19,928 nt of DNA from CAZWUW01 sp964636895 (GCA_964636895.1 CAZWUW010000057.1:1-19928), one strand, 5' to 3'. Counted from the first letter of the stretch, positions 1-7,692 are shown. Notes: generated by a model from the letters alone, not told the origin. Numbers and translations are program-made.

Positions 1-2
1 TA

Positions 3-1805
3 ATGCCCGGCGATAAACCTCTGCGGCTGCCCCTTGACGTAACCGCGTTTTTTGAACATATGTATGTCTCTGTGCGAATTATACAGGGACTTCTTATTAT
101 TTGTCTTACGTTGACTCTTTGGGCTTATGCACAGGCCCATAACCGGCATGAACCTGACCCGGACCCCAAAGCAAGGCAGATCACCATCCGGGCTGCCGTA
201 ACGCTGATGATTATTGTAGGCTTGGGCTGGGCAGCAACACAATATATAGGCAATATCACCCGGGATGAGATCAGGCAAAGGGGAATTAGCGCTGCCAATG
301 CCATTTTAACCCGCTTTTTGCAGGAGATAGAGGAAGATGAGAGGGCTGTCCGGACGATAGCGGGTACTAAATGGATAACCAATGCTTTGATTGCTAAAAA
401 TGCCGGTGATATCGCTGAGGCTAATTATCTCCTGGACCGGTTTATCGGGGTGAGAGGCGCCGAGGCCTGCTTATTGCTTGATATGACCGGCGCCGTCACA
501 GCATTTGCCGAAAAGCCGGGGGGGGCCGCCGGCCTGAAAAAAAACTATAGCCAATATCCTTTTTTTCAGGAGGCTTTGGCCGGCCGGCCGGGTTTCCGTT
601 TTGCCAAAAGCTTTCAGGAGGATGACCGGGACTATTATCTAAGCTTTCCGGTGCGGTCCGAGCAAGGGCAGGTTGTCGGCGTACTGGCGCTGGAAAAAGG
701 CATTCGCTATCTGGAGGCAGAGTTCAAACAGAAAGACGTATATTTTTTAGTGGATGCGCATGAATTGATTTTTTTGTCCAGTCGCCCGGAATTGCTTTAT
801 AAAAATCTACGGCCCGCCCAAAAGGGCGCTTTGATTGCACAGGCTGCCACAGACGGGGCGGAGCTTGTAATTGCCGGTAATAAATATCTGGTTACGCGCC
901 GCGCAGTTGGCCGGGAAGGGTGGTCGCTGGTTCTTTTTATCTCGGCAAACAAGATAAAGGGTATGCGGCTGTTTGCCATTACCGTTACCCTGTGTTTAAG
1001 TATCATAACCATAGTGTTTGCTATGGCAGCCCAACGAATTCGCAGGTCTGCTTATATAGCTGCAGCCGCCAGGGCGGAAGCCCAAAAAAAGCTGGAGCGG
1101 GCCGAACGTCTGGCTTCCCTAGGCACCCTTGCGGCGGGTTTGGCCCATGAGCTTAACCAGCCCCTGAATGCCCTGAAAATAATTGTGGACGGTATGCTCT
1201 ACTGGCATAAAAAAGGTAAACAGCTTGAACTGCCAATGGTCATTGAAAAAATGCAGAGCATATCATCTCAGGCCGACCGGATTGAAGAAACCATCAGGCA
1301 TTTCCGTTCCTTTGTCAGAAATGAAAACAGTGCCGAATTTGTACCATGCAATCTTAACAATGCCGTGGAAGGCGCGCTGCAAATGCTGGGTAGTCAACTA
1401 AAGGCCCATGCCATACAGGTAAACAAGTCTTTGGCTGCTTTCCTGCCGCCGGTCCAGGGGCAAAACGGCCGCCTGGAAGAGGTGATAATTGTTTTACTGG
1501 TTAACGCCATGCAGGCGCTGGATGCCCTGGATAAAACCCACAAAGAAATAATTTGTGTGACCCGGACGGAAATACCCTATGTCATACTGGAAATCAGTGA
1601 TAATGCCACCGGGGTGAGTGAAGAAATCAAGGAAAAAATATTTGAGCCCTTTTTTACCACCAAGCAAGCGGGGGAGGGGATGGGCCTGGGCTTATCTATT
1701 GTTTGCGCCATTGTAATGTCTTTTAACGGACAGATTTTTATTGAGACAAATGAAAAAGGCGGGGCTACTTTTAAAGTGCAAATACCAATTTCACCAGCCA
1801 AATAA
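3..1805 (+). CDS. Membrane sensor histidine kinase, DctB/NtrB-like (possibly 5' partial)
   Basis: Sensor kinase that should autophosphorylate and pass phosphate to the response regulator that overlaps its stop codon. Residue numbers count from the ATG at 3. Hydrophobic segments at about 24-44, 62-84 and 321-342 enclose an extracytoplasmic region (about 85-320) that looks like a Cache-type sensor. A short coiled coil then leads to the HisKA H-box (AHELNQP, phospho-accepting H382), the N-box (N501), the G1 box with D533, and the glycine-rich GMGLGLS at 559-565. The AHELNQP box and the partner type resemble DctB-like kinases that work with sigma-54 activators; the ligand cannot be read. The ATG lies at the window edge with no ribosome binding site visible and a membrane segment very near the N-terminus, so the true start may lie upstream. 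The kinase function is secure. Confidence 0.9.
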   Translation: MPGDKPLRLPLDVTAFFEHMYVSVRIIQGLLIICLTLTLWAYAQAHNRHEPDPDPKARQITIRAAVTLMIIVGLGWAATQYIGNITRDEIRQRGISAANAILTRFLQEIEEDERAVRTIAGTKWITNALIAKNAGDIAEANYLLDRFIGVRGAEACLLLDMTGAVTAFAEKPGGAAGLKKNYSQYPFFQEALAGRPGFRFAKSFQEDDRDYYLSFPVRSEQGQVVGVLALEKGIRYLEAEFKQKDVYFLVDAHELIFLSSRPELLYKNLRPAQKGALIAQAATDGAELVIAGNKYLVTRRAVGREGWSLVLFISANKIKGMRLFAITVTLCLSIITIVFAMAAQRIRRSAYIAAAARAEAQKKLERAERLASLGTLAAGLAHELNQPLNALKIIVDGMLYWHKKGKQLELPMVIEKMQSISSQADRIEETIRHFRSFVRNENSAEFVPCNLNNAVEGALQMLGSQLKAHAIQVNKSLAAFLPPVQGQNGRLEEVIIVLLVNAMQALDALDKTHKEIICVTRTEIPYVILEISDNATGVSEEIKEKIFEPFFTTKQAGEGMGLGLSIVCAIVMSFNGQIFIETNEKGGATFKVQIPISPAK

Positions 1806-1825
1806 TGATACCGGGGGTAACAGCT

Positions 1826-3313
1826 GTGAATATTTTGCTTGTTGATAATGACCGGGCTTGCCGTGACTCTTTAGAAGAGTTTTTAAGTGAACTGGGCCAC
1901 CGGGTAGTGGTTTGCAGTGATGGGCGGGAAGCGTGGGAAGTTTTTCAGGCCGGGGAGTTTCACTTGGTGCTGTCCGATATCCAGATGCCCAAAATGTCCG
2001 GACTGGAGTTGCTGCGCGCTATTACTTCCCTGCAGTCCGAGCGGCATGTAGACGTAGTGCTGATTACCGGCCACGGTGACATGCAAACAGCTATTGAAGC
2101 CTTAAGGGCGGGAGCGTATGATTATCTGCTAAAGCCTGTTCATGTTGAAGTACTGGCTGCCGTCACGGAGCGCATTAGTGCACATCAGGCGTTGCGGTGG
2201 GAGCACAGAGTATTAACTGAAAAATTTGACGAACAGGTTAAAGCAGCCACCACAGAGACCCAGCAGGAATTATTGCGCCTAAAAAAAGCTTATGCCCAAA
2301 CCGTGGGTCTTGACGGCATCGGTGTTTTTTCGGAAAAAATGGCGGCAATATTTCAACAGGCCCTTAAGCTGCATGCTGACTGCAGCATCCCGGTTTTGAT
2401 CCAGGGCGAAACCGGCACCGGCAAAGAAGTGATTGCCAGGTACATACATTTTGGAGATTTGCCGGTCACCACTCCATTTATTGATCTTAACTGCGCAGCC
2501 CTTACCCCCACTATCTTTGAAAGTGAGTTGTTCGGGTATGAGGCCGGCGCTTTTACCGGCGGGCTGGCCAAAGGGCAAAAGGGTAAACTTGACATGGCCC
2601 AGGGCGGCACCCTTTTTCTGGATGAAATAGCTGAGCTACCGGTGCATCTACAGGCCAAATTGCTACGCGTGATTCAGGAAAAAGAGTTTTACCGGGTGGG
2701 CGGTTTAAAAAAAATCAAAACCGATGTGCGCATAATTTGTGCTACTAATGTAGATATGGAGAAGGGGCTGGCCGACGGCCTGTTTCGGCAAGATTTATAC
2801 TACCGCCTCAATGTAGGCCGGATTGTTATTCCGCCGCTCCGGGAGCGGATGGAGGATATACTGCCTTTAGCCGGCATATTTCTGGCGGAATTGGCCGCCA
2901 AAAAGGGTAAGAAATTTAGGGCCATCAGTGACGCTGCAGCCGGTGTGCTGCTTGCTTACCCCTGGCCGGGCAATGTCAGGGAATTGCGAAACGCCATGGA
3001 GTGGGTAGCTTTTATGCATGATGACCTGGAATTGCTGCCTGAGCACCTGGGGATTATCACAAAGTCCAAAACCAACAGTGAATTTCCGCAGAGCGGTCCG
3101 CTGCCGGTAGTTGACCCGCTGCGTTTCTCCCTGCCTGAAGGGCAACTGCCGCTGGAAAAATATGAAGATGAAATTGTGTTGCGGGCGCTGGCCAAGCATC
3201 AGGGTAACAAAAGCGAGGCCGCCCGTTATCTGGGGATTTCCCGGCGATCTTTATACTGCCGGCTGGAACGTATAAAAAACAAACCTGCCTCTGATGACCA
3301 TGAAGATGTATAA
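1826..3313 (+). CDS. Sigma-54-dependent response regulator, NtrC/DctD/AtoC type
   Basis: Cytoplasmic transcription activator of the bacterial enhancer-binding family. Residues are numbered from an ATG at 1805 that overlaps the kinase stop; I prefer the GTG at 1826 (MNILLVDND) because GGGGGT lies about 8 bp before it and receivers usually begin this way. Domains: receiver about 8-125 (acceptor D58 in LSDIQMP, K110); linker; AAA+ core with Walker A GETGTGKE at 201-208, sigma-54 contact loop at 248-253, Walker B GGTLFLDE at 267-274 and arginine-finger region FRQDLYYRLN; Fis-type helix-turn-helix at about 466-490. The contact loop reads GAFTGG, where the family normally has GAFTGA. It is translationally coupled to the kinase. 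The nearest sigma-54 promoter (3975-3991, before the MCP) is its obvious target, by inference. Confidence 0.93.
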   Translation: MNILLVDNDRACRDSLEEFLSELGHRVVVCSDGREAWEVFQAGEFHLVLSDIQMPKMSGLELLRAITSLQSERHVDVVLITGHGDMQTAIEALRAGAYDYLLKPVHVEVLAAVTERISAHQALRWEHRVLTEKFDEQVKAATTETQQELLRLKKAYAQTVGLDGIGVFSEKMAAIFQQALKLHADCSIPVLIQGETGTGKEVIARYIHFGDLPVTTPFIDLNCAALTPTIFESELFGYEAGAFTGGLAKGQKGKLDMAQGGTLFLDEIAELPVHLQAKLLRVIQEKEFYRVGGLKKIKTDVRIICATNVDMEKGLADGLFRQDLYYRLNVGRIVIPPLRERMEDILPLAGIFLAELAAKKGKKFRAISDAAAGVLLAYPWPGNVRELRNAMEWVAFMHDDLELLPEHLGIITKSKTNSEFPQSGPLPVVDPLRFSLPEGQLPLEKYEDEIVLRALAKHQGNKSEAARYLGISRRSLYCRLERIKNKPASDDHEDV

Positions 3314-3325
3314 TGTAAAAATATG

Positions 3326-3349
3326 ACATGCCGCAATGGCATGTTTTTT
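3326..3349 (+). terminator. Rho-independent terminator after the sigma-54 activator
   Basis: A 7-bp perfect stem, ACATGCC at 3326-3332 and GGCATGT at 3338-3344, has a 5-nt loop and ends in a run of T (3344-3349). It starts 12 bp after the activator stop and should separate the kinase/activator unit, at least partly, from the CheY-like gene. The short stem suggests incomplete termination. Confidence 0.7.
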
Positions 3350-3406
3350 GCATCTGAATATCAGCGCAAGCCGTATTGGCCCTTGCCGGGTGAAGGGGGT
3401 TTTAGC

Positions 3407-3775
3407 ATGAACATTATGCTGATAGATGATGATGAAACCTGTCTGTCGAGTTTAGCTTTTGTCATTGCACCCCTGGGCCACGATTGTGAAACCTTTATCA
3501 ATCCCATAGCTGCTGTACAGGCTTATCAGGAAAAGCCCTATGACGTTGTAATTACTGATTTAAAAATGCCCGGAATGAACGGAATGCAGGTATTGCAGGC
3601 AATTAGAGCACATAATCCGGAAGCAAAGGTGATTATATGCACCGGCTACGGTGATACTGAAAAAGCAGTTACAGCCAGCAAATACGGGGTCTACGCCTAT
3701 TTTGAAAAGCCGCTGAAAATTACCGGTTTGTTTGCTGCCCTTGAGCTAATTGCCGGGGAGCGGGCAGTCCGCTAA
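3407..3775 (+). CDS. Stand-alone CheY-like receiver protein
   Basis: Single-domain response regulator of 122 residues with no output domain. The acidic pocket (IDDDE at 6-10), phospho-acceptor D51 (ITDLKMPGMNG), T79 and K101 (FEKP) are all present, so it should be phosphorylatable. The start is the ATG at 3407, 6 bp after GAAGGGGGT; a longer frame opening at 3323 runs through the terminator hairpin and is unlikely. It sits between the kinase/activator pair and the MCP, so it could serve as phosphate sink, shuttle or motor-type output for either. It resembles Spo0F- or CheY-type receivers generally, and I cannot assign it to a specific pathway. The gene is isolated by hairpins on both sides and I see no clear promoter of its own. 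Confidence 0.88.
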   Translation: MNIMLIDDDETCLSSLAFVIAPLGHDCETFINPIAAVQAYQEKPYDVVITDLKMPGMNGMQVLQAIRAHNPEAKVIICTGYGDTEKAVTASKYGVYAYFEKPLKITGLFAALELIAGERAVR

Positions 3776-3788
3776 TAGCCCGCTGTTT
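3759..3788 (+). terminator. Weak hairpin overlapping the receiver stop codon
   Basis: AGCGGGC at 3759-3765 and GCCCGCT at 3778-3784 form a 7-bp GC-rich stem with a 12-nt loop, followed by GTTTT. It overlaps the 3' end of the receiver gene. It is weaker than the next hairpin and may only stabilise the mRNA end. Confidence 0.4.
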
Positions 3789-3809
3789 TCTGCCGTTATA
3801 CTTACCCAT

Positions 3810-3863
3810 TGTACGTATTGGTACACCTGTACCCGGAGGTGTACCAATACGTACATTTTTTTT
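3810..3863 (+). terminator. Strong rho-independent terminator, 19-bp perfect stem
   Basis: Arms at 3810-3828 and 3837-3855 are perfect reverse complements (19 bp, including GTACGTATTGGTACACCT) around an 8-nt loop, and eight Ts follow at 3856-3863. There is no T-run on the opposite strand, so it acts for the + strand. It ends the receiver transcript and insulates the sigma-54 promoter downstream from read-through. Confidence 0.88.
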
Positions 3864-3908
3864 AACCCTTTGCCCCAGCTAATCAAAAAAGGCTGCATAT
3901 CCATCACC

Positions 3909-3930
3909 TTGACAATTGCACAATTGTAAA
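3909..3930. promoter_or_regulatory. Inverted repeat, candidate upstream activator site
   Basis: The left arm TTGACAATTG (3909-3918) and right arm CAATTGTAAA (3921-3930) match as inverted repeats at 9 of 10 positions around a 2-nt centre. The centre lies about 82 bp upstream of the predicted start point of the sigma-54 promoter, a plausible enhancer position. A second, imperfect dyad (AACAAT at 3930-3935 with ATTGTT at 3955-3960) sits between it and the promoter. The likely binder is the adjacent NtrC-type activator; this is inference from position and symmetry. Confidence 0.55.
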
Positions 3931-3974
3931 ACAATGTCGAAATTGGTCAACATAATTGTTAGTGTCTTGGGAAG

Positions 3975-3991
3975 TTGGCGCGCTTTTTGCA
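3975..3991 (+). promoter_or_regulatory. Sigma-54 (-24/-12) promoter for the MCP-CheW genes
   Basis: TTGGCGCG at 3975-3982, four bases, then TTGCA at 3987-3991. This fits the RpoN consensus TGGCACG-N4-TTGCW with one mismatch, and the invariant GG and GC have the required spacing (second G at 3978, C at 3990). Transcription should start near 4002, leaving a leader of about 90 nt before the MCP. A sigma-54 activator gene lies less than 1 kb upstream. Confidence 0.85.
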
Positions 3992-4007
3992 TAGATATAA
4001 TACAAAA

Positions 4008-4048
4008 GCATGTGAAATTTATAACATGCGCTGCCTAAGGGGGAGGCA
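4008..4048 (+). promoter_or_regulatory. Two small hairpins in the MCP mRNA leader
   Basis: GCATGT (4008-4013) pairs with ACATGC (4024-4029), and TGCCT (4032-4036) pairs with AGGCA (4044-4048). Both would lie in the first 50 nt of the sigma-54 transcript. They may stabilise the 5' end or form part of a leader element; I do not recognise a known riboswitch class here. Confidence 0.35.
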
Positions 4049-4092
4049 ACCGGGGGTATTACAAAAAAACAGATACGAGGAGGTTAGGCTTA

Positions 4093-5961
4093 ATGCAGAC
4101 AATGAAAATGAAAGTGGGTACCAAAATTATTCTGGGATATATGGTTATACTGGTAATCCTGGCGGTTGTGGCCATGGTCGGGGTAAATGGGATGAAGCAG
4201 GTAGAACAGAATTATGAATATGTACTCGATAGACGGATTCCGGTGACAGTCGGTATTATGCAACTGGATTCCCATATCCGCAAGCAAATAATTAATGTCA
4301 GAGGATTTATGCTCTACCGGCAGGAAGAAGCGGTAACAACCCTGACCGATGTTTGCCGGCCGGAAATTGAAAAGGTTAAAGGGGAAATGGCCGGGCTTTT
4401 GACTACTGAACAGGGGAAAAAATTATATGGCAGAATTAATGATGCCGATAAAAAATACTGGGAAAACGCCCAAAAAATTATTGAGCTCTACCGGGCCCGG
4501 CGGGATGCGGAGGCAGCAGTCTATATTTCTAAAGCCGGCGGGGCGATTAAAGAGTTTGAGGCCGCCCAGGCTGAATTGATCGCCTTAAACGATGGGTTGA
4601 TTAAACAAAATATTGGTGACGCAAAAGATAAGGCTAAAAAGGATCAACGGAATATGTATCTGGTTTCTATCCTGGCAGTTGCAGTTGGACTGGCCGCCGG
4701 TTTTTATATGGGCCGCAAGATTTCCCGCCCGGTGATAACGATAACCGAAGTGGCCGGTTATGTAGCTGATGGCGACCTGACCAGGGAAGTGCCGGATATA
4801 AATACCGGTGATGAAGTGGAAGAATTGGGCAAAGCTTTTAAGACTATGGTCTTAAATTTGCGTGATGTGCTTACTAAAGTAAATGACTCTTCCCAGCTGG
4901 TGGCCTCCACCAGTGAGCAGTTGTCGGCCAACGCCAACCAGGCCAGCCTGGCTACCCAGCAGGTAGCCGCCGCTGTGGGTGAAGTGGCAAAAGGCAATAA
5001 TGAGCAAACTAACAATGTTAATCAGACTGTAGAGATTACCAACCAGTTGATTTTGGCCATAGACCAGATTGCCAAAGGCGCCCAGGAACAGTCGCAGAAT
5101 GTTTTGCAGACGGCCGATGTAGTAAACCAGATGGCGACTGCTACGCAGGATGTGGCCACTAATGCTCAAGCCGTTTCGACAGGGGCCATCAAGACCGCCG
5201 AAGTGGCAGAAAAAGGTGGCGCAGCGGTACAAAAAACAGTTGCCGGGATGGAACGAATCAAACAGTCGGTTTTTGACACCGCTAACAAGATAAAGGAACT
5301 GGGTGAGCATTCTCAGCAGATTGGCGAGATTATTCAGGTGATTGACGATATTGCTGAGCAGACTAATCTTTTGGCCTTAAACGCCGCTATTGAGGCTGCC
5401 CGCGCCGGTGAGCACGGTAAAGGCTTTGCCGTGGTGGCCGACGAAGTAAGGAAGTTAGCCGAACGGAGCGGTAAAGCCACCAAGGAAATTGCCGAATTGA
5501 TTACCAATATTCAGCGCGGCACAGACAATGCCGTCAAAGCCATGGAGGTCGGCACCGGGGAAGTTGAAACAGGTGCCCAACTGGCCCACGATGCCGGTCT
5601 GGCCCTGGAAGAAATCGTACAGCAAGTAAGACAGTCGGTGGACCAGATTGAAAGTATTTCCGCCGCCTCGGAACAAATGGCCGCCAGCAGCACCGAGGTT
5701 ATTCGGGCTATCGACAATGTATCTGCTATTACTGAAGAGAATACCGCCGCCACCGAGCAGATGACGGCCAGCAGCAACCATGTCATGGACGCCATGCAGA
5801 ACATTGCGGCCATATCCGAAGAAAGCGGTGCTGCCGCAGAAGAAGTTTCCGCATCTACTGAAGAGTTGAACGCCTCTACAGAAGAAATTGCCGCTGCCGC
5901 AGCAAACCTTGAAAAGATGGCTGTTGACCTGCAAAACCTGATTACCAGATTTAAGGTTTAG
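4093..5961 (+). CDS. Methyl-accepting chemotaxis protein
   Basis: Transmembrane chemoreceptor of 622 residues that should bind a ligand outside the membrane and control CheA through CheW. Order: short cytoplasmic N-terminus; TM1 about 12-34; helical sensor about 35-186, consistent with a four-helix-bundle MCP sensor; TM2 about 188-207; HAMP about 208-262; long coiled-coil signalling domain. The conserved hairpin tip spans EQTNLLALNAAIEAARAGE (422-440) followed by GKGFAVVADEVRKLAERS. Ala/Glu/Gln/Ser-rich heptads on both arms offer methylation sites, and there is no C-terminal CheR-docking pentapeptide. The start follows GAGGAGG by about 9 bp. Expression should come from the sigma-54 promoter at 3975-3991, and the CheW gene 80 bp downstream looks co-transcribed. 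The ligand is unknown. Confidence 0.95.
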   Translation: MQTMKMKVGTKIILGYMVILVILAVVAMVGVNGMKQVEQNYEYVLDRRIPVTVGIMQLDSHIRKQIINVRGFMLYRQEEAVTTLTDVCRPEIEKVKGEMAGLLTTEQGKKLYGRINDADKKYWENAQKIIELYRARRDAEAAVYISKAGGAIKEFEAAQAELIALNDGLIKQNIGDAKDKAKKDQRNMYLVSILAVAVGLAAGFYMGRKISRPVITITEVAGYVADGDLTREVPDINTGDEVEELGKAFKTMVLNLRDVLTKVNDSSQLVASTSEQLSANANQASLATQQVAAAVGEVAKGNNEQTNNVNQTVEITNQLILAIDQIAKGAQEQSQNVLQTADVVNQMATATQDVATNAQAVSTGAIKTAEVAEKGGAAVQKTVAGMERIKQSVFDTANKIKELGEHSQQIGEIIQVIDDIAEQTNLLALNAAIEAARAGEHGKGFAVVADEVRKLAERSGKATKEIAELITNIQRGTDNAVKAMEVGTGEVETGAQLAHDAGLALEEIVQQVRQSVDQIESISAASEQMAASSTEVIRAIDNVSAITEENTAATEQMTASSNHVMDAMQNIAAISEESGAAAEEVSASTEELNASTEEIAAAAANLEKMAVDLQNLITRFKV

Positions 5962-6041
5962 GAATCTCGTGATTAGAAAGCATAGTAGTCCAAGTAGTCG
6001 ATGTAGATGATTTTTACATGGACAATATGGAGGTGAAGACT

Positions 6042-6500
6042 ATGGATGCCAATACCTATGATGAAAAACAGTATGTGGTGTTTAAACTGGGTGCGGAAAT
6101 TTTTGGTTTGGCAATCAACATTGTAAAGGAAATAATAGTTTATCAGGAAACCACGCAACTACCGGGAACCGCACAGCAAATAGAAGGAATAATAAATCTG
6201 CGGGGCCATATCATCCCCATCTACGACCTCAGGAAAAAATTCAGCTTACCAGCGGTGGAAAGAAACAGAAATACCCGGATTGTGGTGGTGGAAGTACATG
6301 ACAACACCATCGGCATTGTGGTGGACGGAGTTTCCGAAGTCTTAGACATTCCCGGCAACGTGTTGGAACAGCCTTCGGCTATGATTTCTTCCGGTGTGGA
6401 TGCAAACTATATTGCCGGTATTGCAAAAATGGAACAAGGATTAATTCTGGTACTGGATTTGGCAAAGGTAATAAATCCTGACATGGCAAAAGCGGTCTGA
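6042..6500 (+). CDS. cheW: Chemotaxis coupling protein CheW
   Basis: Adaptor of 152 residues linking chemoreceptor tips to the kinase CheA. The CheW fold is recognisable from YVVFKLGAEIFGLAI near the N-terminus, the receptor- and kinase-contact stretch GIINLRGHIIPIYDLRKKF (49-67, with the conserved NLRG) and the closing GLILVLDLAKVI. The ATG at 6042 has GGAGGTGA 5 bp upstream; an earlier in-frame ATG at 6018 has no such site. It follows the MCP by 80 bp without a terminator, so the pair probably shares the sigma-54 transcript. No CheA, CheR or CheB is in the window, so the pair either feeds a core system encoded elsewhere or adds an inducible receptor to it. Confidence 0.93.
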   Translation: MDANTYDEKQYVVFKLGAEIFGLAINIVKEIIVYQETTQLPGTAQQIEGIINLRGHIIPIYDLRKKFSLPAVERNRNTRIVVVEVHDNTIGIVVDGVSEVLDIPGNVLEQPSAMISSGVDANYIAGIAKMEQGLILVLDLAKVINPDMAKAV

Positions 6501-6514
6501 AATTTTCAATTAAA

Positions 6515-6555
6515 GGGAGCGCCCCGGAGTTTTACTTAGGGGCGGCTCTTTTTTT
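6515..6555 (+). terminator. Rho-independent terminator after cheW
   Basis: GAGCGCCCC (6517-6525) pairs with GGGGCGGCTC (6539-6548) as a GC-rich stem with one bulged base, followed by seven Ts (6549-6555). It closes the MCP-cheW unit and isolates it from the regulator gene downstream. Confidence 0.82.
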
Positions 6556-6660
6556 GTGCTGTTTTTCTTTCGTCTCGCAGGCAGGAACGGGCGGTCAGAC
6601 AAAGAATATATTATACTGATTTCGACATTTTTCCAATTCCGGTGGATAGGTGGTAATATC

Positions 6661-7626
6661 ATGGCTATTGAATTTGAACGCAAAAAAGGGTTGCCCGTTT
6701 ACTTGCAGCTTAAAGAAACGATCAAAAATATGATTCGCTCCGGGGCCTGGGAAGCCGGCATGAAAATCCCCACTGAGCGGGAACTGGCCGAAAGCCTAAG
6801 ACTTTCCCGGAACACGGTGAGCACAGCTTACAAAGAATTGGAAGGGGAGGGAATTCTAATCTCCACCCAGGGTCGGGGGACTTTTGTTACCGACAGTGAT
6901 GCCGTGATTCGGCGGGAAGGCAGAAAAGACAGGCTCCTGAAAATTGTCGATATAGCTATGGAAGAAGCTGCTGAGCTGGGTTTCACCATTGACGAGTTTG
7001 TGGCCATCACCCACGAACGGGGAATTGAAAAAAAGGAAATGCTCAGCCGGGTCAAAGTAGCTTTTGTGGAGTGCAACAAAGAGCAGTTGTTGTATTTTTC
7101 CAGCGAATTACACCTTGATTCCGGGGTGGCTATTATGCCTGTGCTATTGGAGGATTTTCGTTTCCGGCCGGTGGAAATTAACGGGGCTTTGGCAGATGTC
7201 GGGCTGGTGCTGACCACTTTTTTTCACCTTGAGGAGGTGCGGGGGCTGATTGCTGATAAAAGAAAAGAATTGATAGGTATTGCCTTAAATCCTCAATTGG
7301 AAACTATTGTAAAAATAGCCCGGCTACCGCAAGACAGCATTTTGGGAATTATCTGTGCTTCCGACACCTTTGTGGCCAAAATAAAAAATTCTTTGCGCCA
7401 GGCCGGAATTAACCACCTGCAGGTTAGAACCACCATTGCCAAAGATGGGCAGGAACTGGCCGCTTTTGTGGCCGGTGCCGACGCCTTAGTGGTCTCACCG
7501 CACCGCAAAAAAGATGTGGCTGCCCTGTGCGGCAAAAACAAAAAGGTGGTTGAATTTCGCTACCTGCCGGACATGGGTTCGATAAATATTGTTAAAACCG
7601 CGCTCTTGGAATTGAAACAGAAGTAA
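6661..7626 (+). CDS. GntR-family transcriptional regulator with an uncommon sensor domain
   Basis: DNA-binding regulator of 321 residues. The N-terminus is a classic GntR winged helix-turn-helix (PVYLQLKETI, then TERELAESLRLSRNTVSTAYKELEGEGIL and the wing GRGTFV, about residues 12-76). The remaining 240 residues do not look like the FadR, HutC/UTRA or MocR (aminotransferase) effector domains. Alternating beta-alpha segments with a repeat-like GADALVVSPHRKKDV near the end suggest an alpha/beta ligand-binding fold, as inference only. The ATG at 6661 has AGGTGG 7 bp upstream; an upstream extension to 6556 would begin right after the terminator and lacks a site. It precedes glmS by 66 bp on the same strand with no terminator, so it is the natural candidate regulator of the glutamate mutase operon. 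No convincing promoter was found before it. Confidence 0.85.
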   Translation: MAIEFERKKGLPVYLQLKETIKNMIRSGAWEAGMKIPTERELAESLRLSRNTVSTAYKELEGEGILISTQGRGTFVTDSDAVIRREGRKDRLLKIVDIAMEEAAELGFTIDEFVAITHERGIEKKEMLSRVKVAFVECNKEQLLYFSSELHLDSGVAIMPVLLEDFRFRPVEINGALADVGLVLTTFFHLEEVRGLIADKRKELIGIALNPQLETIVKIARLPQDSILGIICASDTFVAKIKNSLRQAGINHLQVRTTIAKDGQELAAFVAGADALVVSPHRKKDVAALCGKNKKVVEFRYLPDMGSINIVKTALLELKQK

Positions 7627-7692
7627 CATGTATTTCCGGACTGTTTCGGGGAAAAGTAATTAAAACAGGGATACCCTAAAAGGGGGCAGCTT

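Noticed and set aside
3323..3406. N-terminal 28-residue extension of the CheY-like protein
   Set aside because: The extension is encoded through a terminator hairpin and lacks a ribosome site; the ATG at 3407 has a good one and gives a normal receiver start.
4852..5934. Long reverse-strand frames inside the MCP gene
   Set aside because: They mirror the repetitive coiled-coil coding sequence, have no ribosome sites and no recognisable protein features.
6595..6617. TATACT hexamer upstream of the GntR gene as a sigma-A promoter
   Set aside because: No acceptable -35 element occurs at 16-18 bp upstream; too weak to call.
7627..7692. Cobalamin riboswitch before glmS
   Set aside because: The gap is only 66 bp, far shorter than the aptamer, and no B12-box-like sequence is present.
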